The translations under genes and the position numbers were made by a program. The notes under the pieces were generated by a model. The model searched no databases, was not told where the DNA came from, and saw only the letters and a program-made list of their open reading frames with translations. A stretch of DNA of 64,000 nucleotides. Source: Actomonas aquatica (GTDB taxonomy: Bacteria; Verrucomicrobiota; Verrucomicrobiia; Opitutales; Opitutaceae). Positions 41,232 through 49,438 of the stretch are shown piece by piece. Where the stretch lies: contig NZ_CP139781.1 of assembly GCF_019679435.2 (NCBI RefSeq), forward strand, positions 1,426,001-1,490,000, given 5' to 3'. Numbering within the stretch: position 1 is the first letter of the stretch; every line of letters starts with the position of its first letter.

Positions 41232-41684
41232 TCAATGATGTCCGCCCGCCTTCGCCCGTTTGCCCGCCACGGCCGCCTCGACGGCCAACGCGGCTTTGAC
41301 GTCGAGCGCCGTGATCTGCTTGCCCTGATCGTAGGTGGTGAAGCCGACGTAAACCTTGCCGTAGATGTTGCGGATCTCGGGGTGATGATCGAGCTCCTCC
41401 AGCGAGTAGGACATGCGCACAATCATCGCGACCGCATCCTGAAAGGTGCCGGCCACGAAGACCTTGTAGAGAATCCCCTCCTGCGCCACCCAGCCGGGCA
41501 GCTCGGCCAGCGCGGTCTCGATCTCAGTCTCCGACAGGAGCTGCGTGCGGTCCGGATTGAGGTGCGGGTAAACCGGCTCGAGGCCGAGTTCCGCACTGTC
41601 CACCGCGCTCGCCGTCAGCGCCGCCGCGCCCATCGCCAAGCCACCGATCACGCCGCGCCACCACCGACTTTTTGGAATCATCAT
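41232..41684 (-). CDS. Exported pterin-4a-carbinolamine dehydratase-like protein
   Basis: 150 residues with a signal peptide (G-L-A-M-G-A-A-A-L-T-A-S-A). The mature part has L-P-G-W-V-A-Q-E, F-Q-D-A-V-A-M, E-E-L-D-H-H-P-E-I-R-N-I-Y-G-K-V-Y-V and T-T-Y-D-Q-G-K-Q-I-T-A-L-D: the PCD/DCoH pattern with the H-H-P block, except that the usual T-H-D is T-Y-D, so one catalytic His is changed. PCD normally acts in the cytosol on oxidised biopterin. Export and the changed residue point to another ligand. It lies between two amidohydrolases, in opposite orientation. Confidence 0.85.
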   Translation of the reverse strand: MMIPKSRWWRGVIGGLAMGAAALTASAVDSAELGLEPVYPHLNPDRTQLLSETEIETALAELPGWVAQEGILYKVFVAGTFQDAVAMIVRMSYSLEELDHHPEIRNIYGKVYVGFTTYDQGKQITALDVKAALAVEAAVAGKRAKAGGHH

Positions 41685-41739
41685 GCCCCGGCCCTCAGCA
41701 GGTCGGATGCCGTCTCCCTGTAGTTAATTCTTCAATACC

Positions 41740-43821
41740 ATGCCACGTCCGCGCTCTGCCTCCTTTCACCGCCTGATCCTGCTGCTGCTCGCCGCCGCCG
41801 TGAGTGTAGCCCCGCTGTCCGCCGCCAAGCTGCTGGTGAAAAATGCCACCCTCATCACCATGGCCGATGATGCGGCGGAACCGTTCGTGGGTTGGTTCAC
41901 CGTCGGCGAAGACGGCCGCATCGCCGCACTCGCCGCCGGAGACGCGCCCGCCGACGTTAGCGCCGACTCCACCATCGACGCCGCCGGCAAACTCATCGCG
42001 CCGGGCTTCATCTCCGCCCACAGCCACATCTTCATGAGTCCGCTGCGCGGCCTCGGTCACGACGTGACACTCTACGGCTGGTTCCGCGCCTGGGACCGAT
42101 ACCTGAGCCACACCACCGCCGAGGATGTGTATTGGTTTACCCTCCACGGCTCCCTCGACTTCCTGCGCAACGGCATCACCACCGCCTACGACTTCACCTA
42201 CAACGGCGGCGTCGGCAAACCGGCCATCGGTCCCGGCGAGAAAGTGCCGCCGCCCGTGCTGAAAGCCGGTCCCTTCGAGCAGATGCAGATCGACGCCAAG
42301 ATCGACGCCGGCATGCGCTTCGTCGACAGCCTCTTTATCTTCGAACTCGATACCGTCTCCGAGACGCGTGCCCGTTTTGAGGAGATCCTCGCCTACGGTG
42401 CCGAACGGCAGGCCGAGTCGGACCTCTTGCTCAAGATGGCCATCAGCGGCCGCGTGCAGTTTGAGCCCAATAAAGAAACCGCCTACATGGAGGCCGCCTT
42501 CATGCGCGACTACGGTCTGCTCAACCAGTCCCACTTCCTCGAGAGCCCCGAGCGCGTGCCGGAGCAGCAGCAGAAGTTTGAATGGTATGTCGAAGCTGGC
42601 GCCGTCGGCCCGCAGCTCATTTTTGGCCACTTCATTCACGTGAATGATCACATCCTCGACACCGTGCAGGCCGCCGGCGCCAAGATGTCCTGGCAACCCA
42701 CCTCCAACGGCCGCCTCGCCGATGGCATCGCCGACATCGTGGAATATCGCCGCCGCGGCATCCCGGTTGCCGTGGGCCTCGACGACCAGAGCTGCACCGA
42801 CGTTTCCGATCCCTTCCAGAACATGCGCATTGGGCTCTACACCATGCGCGGTCTGCACAAAGACGCCACCGTGCTCTCCGTCCATGACATGCTGCGCCTG
42901 CACACACTCGGCAGTGCCGAGGTGCTCGGCATCGAAGACGACGTCGGCTCGCTCGAGCCCGGCAAATTTGCCGACTTCCTCATCGTCGATCCACGCGCCC
43001 CCGACACCGGCCCCGTCTACGATCCGCTCGCCACCTACGTGCTGGCCTGCAGTCTGCGTAACCTGCAGCAGGTCTACGTCGGCGGTGAACTGCGGGCCGA
43101 CGGTCTGACCCTGCCCGGTCAGGATGAAGCTCAACTGCGCGCCGAGATCGACACCCGCACCGATCGTATCCGCGCCTTCGCCATCGCCGAAGATCACGTG
43201 GTCGCCGCCGCCCTCGCCCGCCGCGACGGCGACGACGAACAGGCCATCGCCGAACTCACCGCCGCCATCGCCGCCGCGCCCACCTACGCCGATCCCTACA
43301 TCGAACGCGCCCAGATCTACTACTACCGCGGCGATCACGCCGCGTCCTCCCGCGACTTCCGCGCCGCTGTCGCCGCCGATCCGACGTCCGCCCGCGCGCT
43401 GATCTATCGCGGCGATTTGGTCGCCCGCGCCGTCGATCGCGACTGGGCCGCCAGCGAAGCCGACTACGCCAAGGCGCTGGAGCTCGATCCCCACTTCCAC
43501 GGCTATCACGCCTACACCGCCGAGCTCTACCTCTACAGCGGCGACCCCGCCCGCGCCGTCGCCGAGGCCGGCCAGGGCATCGCCCGCGAGCCCGACAATC
43601 TCATTCACCAAATCAACCTCGCGCACGGCCTCGCCTTCAGTGGCGACCTCGCCGCCGCCAAACGCATCTACCTCGAACTCTACGACGAAGAGATCTTCCC
43701 CGGTCGCAAAGGCGCTGCCTTCGCCCTCAGCGACTTCAAGAAGATCCGCGCCACCGGCGCCGTCGATTATCCTCAAATCGCCGAACTCACGCCCTGGCTC
43801 GAAAACCTCGCGCGCCCCTGA
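41740..43821 (+). CDS. Exported amidohydrolase fused to TPR domain
   Basis: 693 residues with a signal peptide (L-I-L-L-L-L-A-A-A-V-S-V-A-P-L-S-A-A). Residues about 30-480 are a paralogue of the enzyme at 39,721, with H-S-H in F-I-S-A-H-S-H-I-F, N-Q-S-H-F-L-E-S, G-H-F-I-H-V and G-L-D-D-Q-S. From about 500 to 690 there are TPR units (E-Q-A-I-A-E-L-T-A-A-I-A-A-A-P, A-S-S-R-D-F-R-A-A-V-A-A-D-P, Y-A-K-A-L-E-L-D-P). The TPR part may dock other exported proteins of the island. It starts 55 bp from the divergent PCD-like gene. Confidence 0.9.
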   Translation: MPRPRSASFHRLILLLLAAAVSVAPLSAAKLLVKNATLITMADDAAEPFVGWFTVGEDGRIAALAAGDAPADVSADSTIDAAGKLIAPGFISAHSHIFMSPLRGLGHDVTLYGWFRAWDRYLSHTTAEDVYWFTLHGSLDFLRNGITTAYDFTYNGGVGKPAIGPGEKVPPPVLKAGPFEQMQIDAKIDAGMRFVDSLFIFELDTVSETRARFEEILAYGAERQAESDLLLKMAISGRVQFEPNKETAYMEAAFMRDYGLLNQSHFLESPERVPEQQQKFEWYVEAGAVGPQLIFGHFIHVNDHILDTVQAAGAKMSWQPTSNGRLADGIADIVEYRRRGIPVAVGLDDQSCTDVSDPFQNMRIGLYTMRGLHKDATVLSVHDMLRLHTLGSAEVLGIEDDVGSLEPGKFADFLIVDPRAPDTGPVYDPLATYVLACSLRNLQQVYVGGELRADGLTLPGQDEAQLRAEIDTRTDRIRAFAIAEDHVVAAALARRDGDDEQAIAELTAAIAAAPTYADPYIERAQIYYYRGDHAASSRDFRAAVAADPTSARALIYRGDLVARAVDRDWAASEADYAKALELDPHFHGYHAYTAELYLYSGDPARAVAEAGQGIAREPDNLIHQINLAHGLAFSGDLAAAKRIYLELYDEEIFPGRKGAAFALSDFKKIRATGAVDYPQIAELTPWLENLARP

Positions 43822-43871
43822 TCGCGATCCAACTCCTCACCTCTGGCCCTCCCTCTCCCTCGACTCACCAC

Positions 43872-44762
43872 ATGACCCGCATCCTCGACTGCCACATCCA
43901 CGCCTACCCGCCCGAAGTCTTCAACCAACCCCGCGCCTGGGGCGAAGCCCACAACGAACCGTGGTTCACCCACTGCGTCGCGCCCAAAGGTAAACCCACC
44001 ATCCAAGCCTGGGCCGACACCGACCAGCTCCTGCGCGACATGGACCGCGCCGGTGTCGAGAAGGTCATCATGCTCGGCTGGTATTGGGAGAACCAGGAAA
44101 CCTGCGAAATTCAGAACCAGTGGTTCATGGACTGGCACCGCGAACACCCCGACCGTATCCACGCTTTCGCTACGGTGAAACCCAGCTCCGGCCAGCGCGG
44201 CCTCGACAACGTCAAACGCTGTTTCGACGCCGGCCTCTGCGGACTCGGCGAACTCCTCCCGCAGGCCCAGGACTTCTCCTTCCAGGACGACAACTTCGCC
44301 GCCCTCGTCGAACTCGCCGTCCAGGCCGATGTGCCGTTCAACCTCCACGTCACCGATCCGCTCATCATCGGCGAGGCCAGCACCATGCCCACCCCACTGG
44401 GCGACTACCTGCAGATGGCCATGGATTACCCCGACGCAACCTTCATCCTCGCGCACTGGGGCGGCGGCATCCCCTTCTTCGAACACAATCCGCGGGTGAA
44501 GGAGCGCCTTAAAAACGTCTACTACGACACCGCCGCGTCGCCCTTGCTCTACGACAAAAAGGTCTTCCGCAGCGTCGTCGATATGATCGGCCCCGACCGC
44601 ATCCTCTTCGGCACCGACTACCCGATCATGCTTTACCCGCGCGACTCATCGGATGCCGATTTCTCACGCATGATCGATGACATCCGCGCGGCCGGCCTGA
44701 CCGACGCCGAGTTTGACGCCATCATGGGCGGCAACCTGCGCCGCCTCATGAAGTGGGACTGA
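43872..44762 (+). CDS. Amidohydrolase-2 family metal-dependent hydrolase
   Basis: 296 residues, cytosolic. Metal ligands: H-x-H in D-C-H-I-H-A (6-11), His in F-N-L-H-V-T (about 157), His in L-A-H-W-G-G, and Asp in F-G-T-D-Y-P. Family members hydrolyse or decarboxylate aromatic and heterocyclic acids. It starts 50 bp after the TPR-fused amidohydrolase and leads into the ECF transporter genes, so an imported product of the exported enzymes may be its substrate (inference). Confidence 0.9.
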   Translation: MTRILDCHIHAYPPEVFNQPRAWGEAHNEPWFTHCVAPKGKPTIQAWADTDQLLRDMDRAGVEKVIMLGWYWENQETCEIQNQWFMDWHREHPDRIHAFATVKPSSGQRGLDNVKRCFDAGLCGLGELLPQAQDFSFQDDNFAALVELAVQADVPFNLHVTDPLIIGEASTMPTPLGDYLQMAMDYPDATFILAHWGGGIPFFEHNPRVKERLKNVYYDTAASPLLYDKKVFRSVVDMIGPDRILFGTDYPIMLYPRDSSDADFSRMIDDIRAAGLTDAEFDAIMGGNLRRLMKWD

Positions 44763-44776
44763 CGCAACCGCCGACG

Positions 44777-45601
44777 ATGTCGACACCTCCCTCTCCTCCA
44801 CCGCCGTCCGCCCCGGCCGATACTTTCGCCGGCCTGCAGGGCGCCGAACGCCGCATCACCTTTCACGATGCCGCATCCATTGGCGGCGCGCCCGTCGCCT
44901 ACGTGATCGTGCTGGCGACCGTGATCGCCGTGCTGTCGTTCATCCCGTTTTCCATCGTGCTCTCGGGCGGTAGCAGCTTCCCCATGGCGCAGGGCGTTTA
45001 CTCGCTCAATGGCTGGTTACTCGGTCCGTGGGCCGGTTTCGTGGCCAGTAGCGTGGGCTCGCTCGTCGGCGTATTCCTCGCGCCCCACACCGCCGGCATC
45101 CCGTGGCTCGCCGTCACCGGTGCCGGCCTCGCCGCCCTCGTCGCCGCTTCCCTGCATCCGACCGGCCGCAACCGCCTCTGGGCCGCGATCAGCGTGCTCA
45201 TACTGGTGGGCTGGGTGAGCTTCTATCACCACGCGGTGAACCTCAACGGCGTCCGCCCCGCCGTCTTCATTCTCTGCTACCTCACCCACCTCTCCTCGAC
45301 CTTGCTCTTTCTCGCGCCCACCCGGCGTTGGATCGGTCGTGCGCTGCGCAGTCCCGATCTCAAGAAAGTCGCCATCGGCCTCTTCCTCGGCACCTGGGTT
45401 TCGGCCAGTCTCATGATGTTCTACATGTCATGGTTGAGCTACATCCTGCTCACCTGGCCCGAAGAGGTTTTCTACATCTTCTTCGTCATGGTCCCGATCG
45501 AAAACGCCGCGCGCAGCGTCATCGGCGCGGTCATCGGCACCGGCGTCATCGCCGGTCTGCGCTCGATGGCCTTGGTCAAACCGCCGCACGCCAACTTCTG
45601 A
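44777..45601 (+). CDS. ECF-type transporter substrate-specific membrane component
   Basis: 274 residues from the ATG at 44,777. A GTG at 44,753 that overlaps the previous gene is possible. A Pro-rich cytosolic N-terminus of about 40 residues precedes five to six membrane helices (for example V-I-V-L-A-T-V-I-A-V-L-S-F-I-P). It is longer than most S components (about 180-200 residues) and I cannot assign a vitamin. The role is inferred mainly from the next two genes, which code for the fused ATPases and EcfT. Confidence 0.75.
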   Translation: MSTPPSPPPPSAPADTFAGLQGAERRITFHDAASIGGAPVAYVIVLATVIAVLSFIPFSIVLSGGSSFPMAQGVYSLNGWLLGPWAGFVASSVGSLVGVFLAPHTAGIPWLAVTGAGLAALVAASLHPTGRNRLWAAISVLILVGWVSFYHHAVNLNGVRPAVFILCYLTHLSSTLLFLAPTRRWIGRALRSPDLKKVAIGLFLGTWVSASLMMFYMSWLSYILLTWPEEVFYIFFVMVPIENAARSVIGAVIGTGVIAGLRSMALVKPPHANF

Positions 45602-45610
45602 CCCGGCCGC

Positions 45611-47353
45611 ATGACTCACCCGACATCTTCCACCTCGCCTGCCGCGCCGTTGGTCTGCTGCGAACAGGTTTCCTACGCCTACCCGACCTCGCCCGGCCCG
45701 GTCCTCCGCGACCTCAACCTCGAAATCGCCCCCGGCGAAATCGTCGGCCTGCTCGGTCCCTCCGGCGCGGGCAAATCCACCCTCTGTCTCGCGATGGTGG
45801 GTATCGTGCCGCAGTTCTACGGCGGACGCTTCTTCGGCAAGCTCACCGTTTCCGGTCAGGACACCATCGATACTCCCATCCACACGCTGTCGCGCACCGT
45901 TGGCCTCGTCCTGCAGGATCCCTCCTCGCAGCTCGTCACCGCCACCGTCGAAAACGAGGTCGCCTTCGCCCTCGAAAACGCCGCCCTGCCACCCGACGAA
46001 ATTCGCGCCCGCATCACCTGGGCACTCGATGCCGTGCGCCTCGGTGACTTCGCCGCCAAACACCCGCACGAACTTTCCGGCGGACAACAACAACGCCTCG
46101 CGCTCGCCGCCGCCCTCGCCCTGCAGCCGCCGCTCATCGTGCTCGATGAACCGACCTCGCAGCTCGACCCGGCGAGCACCGCTGAAGTGTTTGCCTTGGT
46201 GCGCGAACTCAACGCCTCCCACGGCATCAGCTTCGTCATCGCCACCCACGCCAGCGAAGAACTTGCCGCCACCGCGCAACGCATCCTCGTGCTGGAAGAG
46301 GGCCAACTCAAAGCCGACGGCCCCACCGCCGAGATCCTGCGCGACACCGCGCTCTTTGATCGTCTGCACCTGCGCCCGCCCGAAGCCACCAGCACCTTTG
46401 CCCACCTGCGCGACGCCGGACTCTGGCCCGCCGATCAGGCGCTGCCCACGACCCTGCCCGAGGCCATCGCGGCACTGCCGCAGTTGCCGCCCGCCCGGTC
46501 CTTTGACCCGCCTCCGCCCGCGCCGCCCAACCGCGGCCGACCCATTCTCGCACTGCGCAACGTCACTCACACCTACCCCGACGGCACCACCGCGCTGAAC
46601 AACATCACCGTCGAGATTCCGCGCGGCGAATACTGCCTGCTCATCGGCCAAAACGGCGCCGGCAAGAGCACCCTCCTGCAGCACTTCCTCAACCTGCTGC
46701 AGCCCTCCAGCGGCGAAGCCCAAATCGACGACGTCGACCTCGCCCAGTTCAACGTCGCTCAGCTCGCCCGCCGCATCGGCTACGTGCCCCAGAACCCCGA
46801 CCGCCAGCTCTTCAACGCCAGCGTCGAAGCCGAGGTAGGGTTTTCCCTGCAGAGCACCGACCTCGACGAAGCCGCCAAAAAGGCCCGCCTCGAGGAGGCG
46901 CTCGCCGCGATGAACCTCACCCACCTGCGGCACGCTCATCCTTTCTCGCTTTCCAAGGGCGACCGGGCCCGCGTCGTCATTGCCGCCGTGCTCACGCTCG
47001 ATCCCGAGGTGCTGATCTTCGACGAGCCCACCACCGGACAGGACGCCGCCGGCGCCCGCGCCATCCTCGACCTCACCCGCGAGCTGCACGCCCGCGGCCG
47101 CACCATCGTCATCGTGACCCACCATCTGTATTTGATGCCCGAATACGCCCGCCGCGTGCTGGTGCTCGGTCAGGGTCAGCTGCTGCTCGACGCGCCCATT
47201 CGCGAAGCCTACCACGCCATCGAAACCCTGCGCCAAACGTCCGTCGATCCGACCCAGGCCGTCGCTCTCGCCCAAGCTTCCCACCCCGGCAACCGCGCCC
47301 TCTCGCCGCGCGAACTCGCGGCCACCTTTCAACCCGTGCCCGCCGACTCATGA
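45611..47353 (+). CDS. Energy-coupling factor ABC ATPase, fused EcfA-EcfA'
   Basis: 580 residues with two ATPase halves. First half: Walker A G-P-S-G-A-G-K-S-T (about 49-57), signature L-S-G-G-Q-Q-Q-R, Walker B L-I-V-L-D-E-P-T. Second half: Walker A G-Q-N-G-A-G-K-S-T (about 345), signature L-S-K-G-D-R-A-R, Walker B V-L-I-F-D-E-P-T. The second signature deviates from L-S-G-G-Q, so the two ATP sites are probably unequal. A Pro-rich linker at about 290-312 joins the halves. Powers uptake with EcfT and the S component. Confidence 0.93.
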   Translation: MTHPTSSTSPAAPLVCCEQVSYAYPTSPGPVLRDLNLEIAPGEIVGLLGPSGAGKSTLCLAMVGIVPQFYGGRFFGKLTVSGQDTIDTPIHTLSRTVGLVLQDPSSQLVTATVENEVAFALENAALPPDEIRARITWALDAVRLGDFAAKHPHELSGGQQQRLALAAALALQPPLIVLDEPTSQLDPASTAEVFALVRELNASHGISFVIATHASEELAATAQRILVLEEGQLKADGPTAEILRDTALFDRLHLRPPEATSTFAHLRDAGLWPADQALPTTLPEAIAALPQLPPARSFDPPPPAPPNRGRPILALRNVTHTYPDGTTALNNITVEIPRGEYCLLIGQNGAGKSTLLQHFLNLLQPSSGEAQIDDVDLAQFNVAQLARRIGYVPQNPDRQLFNASVEAEVGFSLQSTDLDEAAKKARLEEALAAMNLTHLRHAHPFSLSKGDRARVVIAAVLTLDPEVLIFDEPTTGQDAAGARAILDLTRELHARGRTIVIVTHHLYLMPEYARRVLVLGQGQLLLDAPIREAYHAIETLRQTSVDPTQAVALAQASHPGNRALSPRELAATFQPVPADS

Positions 47354-48192
47354 ACACGCCTTCCTTCGTCTCGGCCACGCGCCACACCGGTTTCTCCGCG
47401 CTCGATTTTCGCGCCAAGCTCGCCCTCTTCATCGCCGCCACCGTGGCCGCCGTGATGTGGAACGACCCTTGGCTCAACCTGCTGCTCGCCGCCGGCATTT
47501 GTGGCACCTGCTTCGCCGTTGGTATCCCGGCCCCCTACCTCAAGTTGGTCGCCAAAGTGATGACGCCGTTCTTCGTCATCCTGCTCATCACCCACGGCTT
47601 CTTTAATGTGCAACACGTGCAACGCCTCCTCGGCGGACGCGAACTCACGCCGCTGTTCCACTTACCCGAAAACCTCTGGTTCATCGGCGGCGCGTCCTTC
47701 TCGCGCGAAGGCGCCCTCTATGGCCTCAACGCCATCGGCAAAAGCCTTACCTTCATCCTGCTGGTCCCGTTGTGTGTATTCACCACGGATCCAAACCACC
47801 TCGTGGTCAGCCTCGTGCGATTGGGCCTGCCCTACAAACTGGCCTTCGTGATGACGTCCACCTTGCGCTTCTTCCCACTCATCTTTGACGAGATTCAGGC
47901 CGTGATCCGCACCCAACGCCTGCGCGGCTTTGCCCCCGAGGATCTCTCGGCGGTGCAGCGCCTAAAAATCTACGCCAAGGTCGCGGTGCCCGTCATCCTC
48001 GGGGCCCTGCACAAAGCGCAGCAAACGGAGGTCGTGCTCCAGGCCAAAGGCTTCTCCGGCAGCGCCCAACGCACCTACCTGCACCGCGCCGAACTCGGTG
48101 GCCGCGACTACGCCACCATCCTGGCCGCGGTCCTCATCATCGCCGCCGCCGCCTGGCTCACCCTCAGCGGCATCGCCCGCTTCCACGGGTAA
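47350..48192 (+). CDS. Energy-coupling factor transmembrane protein EcfT
   Basis: 280 residues; the ATG overlaps the stop of the ATPase gene (ATGA). Several membrane helices at the N-terminus (F-R-A-K-L-A-L-F-I-A-A-T-V-A-A-V) and the coupling helices with Ala-Arg-Gly-type motifs: R-T-Q-R-L-R-G-F-A near 199-207 and V-L-Q-A-K-G-F-S near 233-240. Completes a self-standing (group I) ECF module. The two A-R-G motifs read L-R-G and A-K-G here. Confidence 0.92.
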   Translation: MNTPSFVSATRHTGFSALDFRAKLALFIAATVAAVMWNDPWLNLLLAAGICGTCFAVGIPAPYLKLVAKVMTPFFVILLITHGFFNVQHVQRLLGGRELTPLFHLPENLWFIGGASFSREGALYGLNAIGKSLTFILLVPLCVFTTDPNHLVVSLVRLGLPYKLAFVMTSTLRFFPLIFDEIQAVIRTQRLRGFAPEDLSAVQRLKIYAKVAVPVILGALHKAQQTEVVLQAKGFSGSAQRTYLHRAELGGRDYATILAAVLIIAAAAWLTLSGIARFHG

Positions 48193-48463
48193 GGGGCGGC
48201 CTCACCGGGCTCACCGAGCCCGGCTACAGCACCAAGGAATGTAGCAGCGGCCGGTCTCGGCCGCTCCGCCCTGCCTCTCCGCCGTCACCCCGCAAATCTG
48301 CGCCCCTCTGCGTAATCTGCGGTTAATCCCGTGTCGGCCGCTCCGCCCTGCCCCTCCGCCGCGCCACCAGCCCTTTGCTCCCTTTGCTACCTTGGTGTAA
48401 TAAATCGCTTCCGCCGCTCCTCACCGCCAACCGCCCCTCACCGCCCCATCCCGCCGCGCCACC
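48193..48463. repeat. Intergenic hairpin repeats
   Basis: No gene. A hairpin CCGGGCTC..GAGCCCGG at 48,205-48,223 (followed by CTACA), a TGTAG-hairpin at 48,240-48,265, and the word CTTTGCTCCCTTTGCTACC followed by TTGGTGTAA at 48,372-48,400. Confidence 0.8.
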
Positions 48464-49336
48464 TCACGGCGTCGCTTCACTCAAGAACGCGATCAACGCC
48501 GCAAAATCCTCATCCGTAAACTGCGGGTGACGCGGCATGATCGTCTCCGGATAAAACTGCTTCGGATCCGTGACCATCTTGCGGAAATAATCGGCGTTAA
48601 ACTTCGCGTGCGTCTGCAGCACCATGAAGGGACGCTGCGACACGTTGCCGCCGGCCATTCCCGGCCCTTGGTGGCAGGAGTTGCAGTTGGCCAAAAACAG
48701 CGTGCGCCCGGCCTTGGCGGTGTCACTCAGCGCCGCGTTCGCTCCCGCGTAAAACGGTTTATACCGCGCCTCCTCGTTCGCCGCGCTGATCTTTACCACC
48801 TGCGTTGCGGAGATCATGCCGTGCGGGGTTTCATCCTTAAAATCCGGATGATCCGCCGGGCTCACAAACACGTAATACGGCGCCATGGCTTCGATGCCGT
48901 TAAAGATCGGCCAACCGTCACCTTCGCCCGGCGCGTTGCCGTTGTAGTAGAGGAGCAAATACGGCTCACGCTCTTCGACCAGACTGTTGGGCAACCACGA
49001 TTCCCAACGGTCCTCGCACGTCAGCACGAGGCCATCCGCGTCACCTTCCCAACCCAGTTCCGCCGTCAGCACGGAGATCGGGACCACCGTCAGATCGGCT
49101 TCGGGCATCGTCGCCCACGGCCGATCACGCACGGTCTTCGCCCCCGGCAGCGCCGCGAGGTCGGCCCGCGTGGCATAACGCACCTCGCCGTCCGGCACGG
49201 CCGCCCAGGTGCCGTCAAAGGCGAGGTCATGTTTGCCCTGCGGCTCAGCCGAAAGGGTCAATTCTGCTCGCGCGGCGGATGCTCCCGCCAGCGTCAGTGC
49301 CAGCCCCGCGACGGTGAAAATCGAGTGTCGAATCAT
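48464..49336 (-). CDS. Exported cytochrome c with N-terminal molybdopterin-oxidoreductase-like domain 1
   Basis: 290 residues with a signal peptide (A-G-L-A-L-T-L-A-G-A-S-A-A-R-A). The C-terminal ~85 residues form a class I cytochrome c: heme site C-N-S-C-H (about 219-223) and distal Met in T-I-M-P-R-H. The N-terminal part (L-V-L-T-C-E-D-R-W-E-S-W-L-P, Y-Y-V-F-V-S-P) looks like a degenerate sulfite-oxidase-type fold, judged by eye. Paralogue at 58,107. It faces the FAD oxidoreductase gene at 49,439, to which it may pass or from which it may take electrons. Confidence 0.8.
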   Translation of the reverse strand: MIRHSIFTVAGLALTLAGASAARAELTLSAEPQGKHDLAFDGTWAAVPDGEVRYATRADLAALPGAKTVRDRPWATMPEADLTVVPISVLTAELGWEGDADGLVLTCEDRWESWLPNSLVEEREPYLLLYYNGNAPGEGDGWPIFNGIEAMAPYYVFVSPADHPDFKDETPHGMISATQVVKISAANEEARYKPFYAGANAALSDTAKAGRTLFLANCNSCHQGPGMAGGNVSQRPFMVLQTHAKFNADYFRKMVTDPKQFYPETIMPRHPQFTDEDFAALIAFLSEATP

Positions 49337-49438
49337 CCCCTCACCGCGAGCACCGCACGTGCCACGACCAGGCGGTGCCAGACTCCGCGCAAATTCACCA
49401 GCCCGCCCGGCACCGGGGCTGCTCTACAAATCCCAGTC

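Noticed and set aside
48527..49438. N-terminal extension of the FAD oxidoreductase by 304 codons
   Set aside because: It is antisense to the cytochrome c gene, Arg/His-rich and without family features; the ATG at 49,439 gives the normal length.
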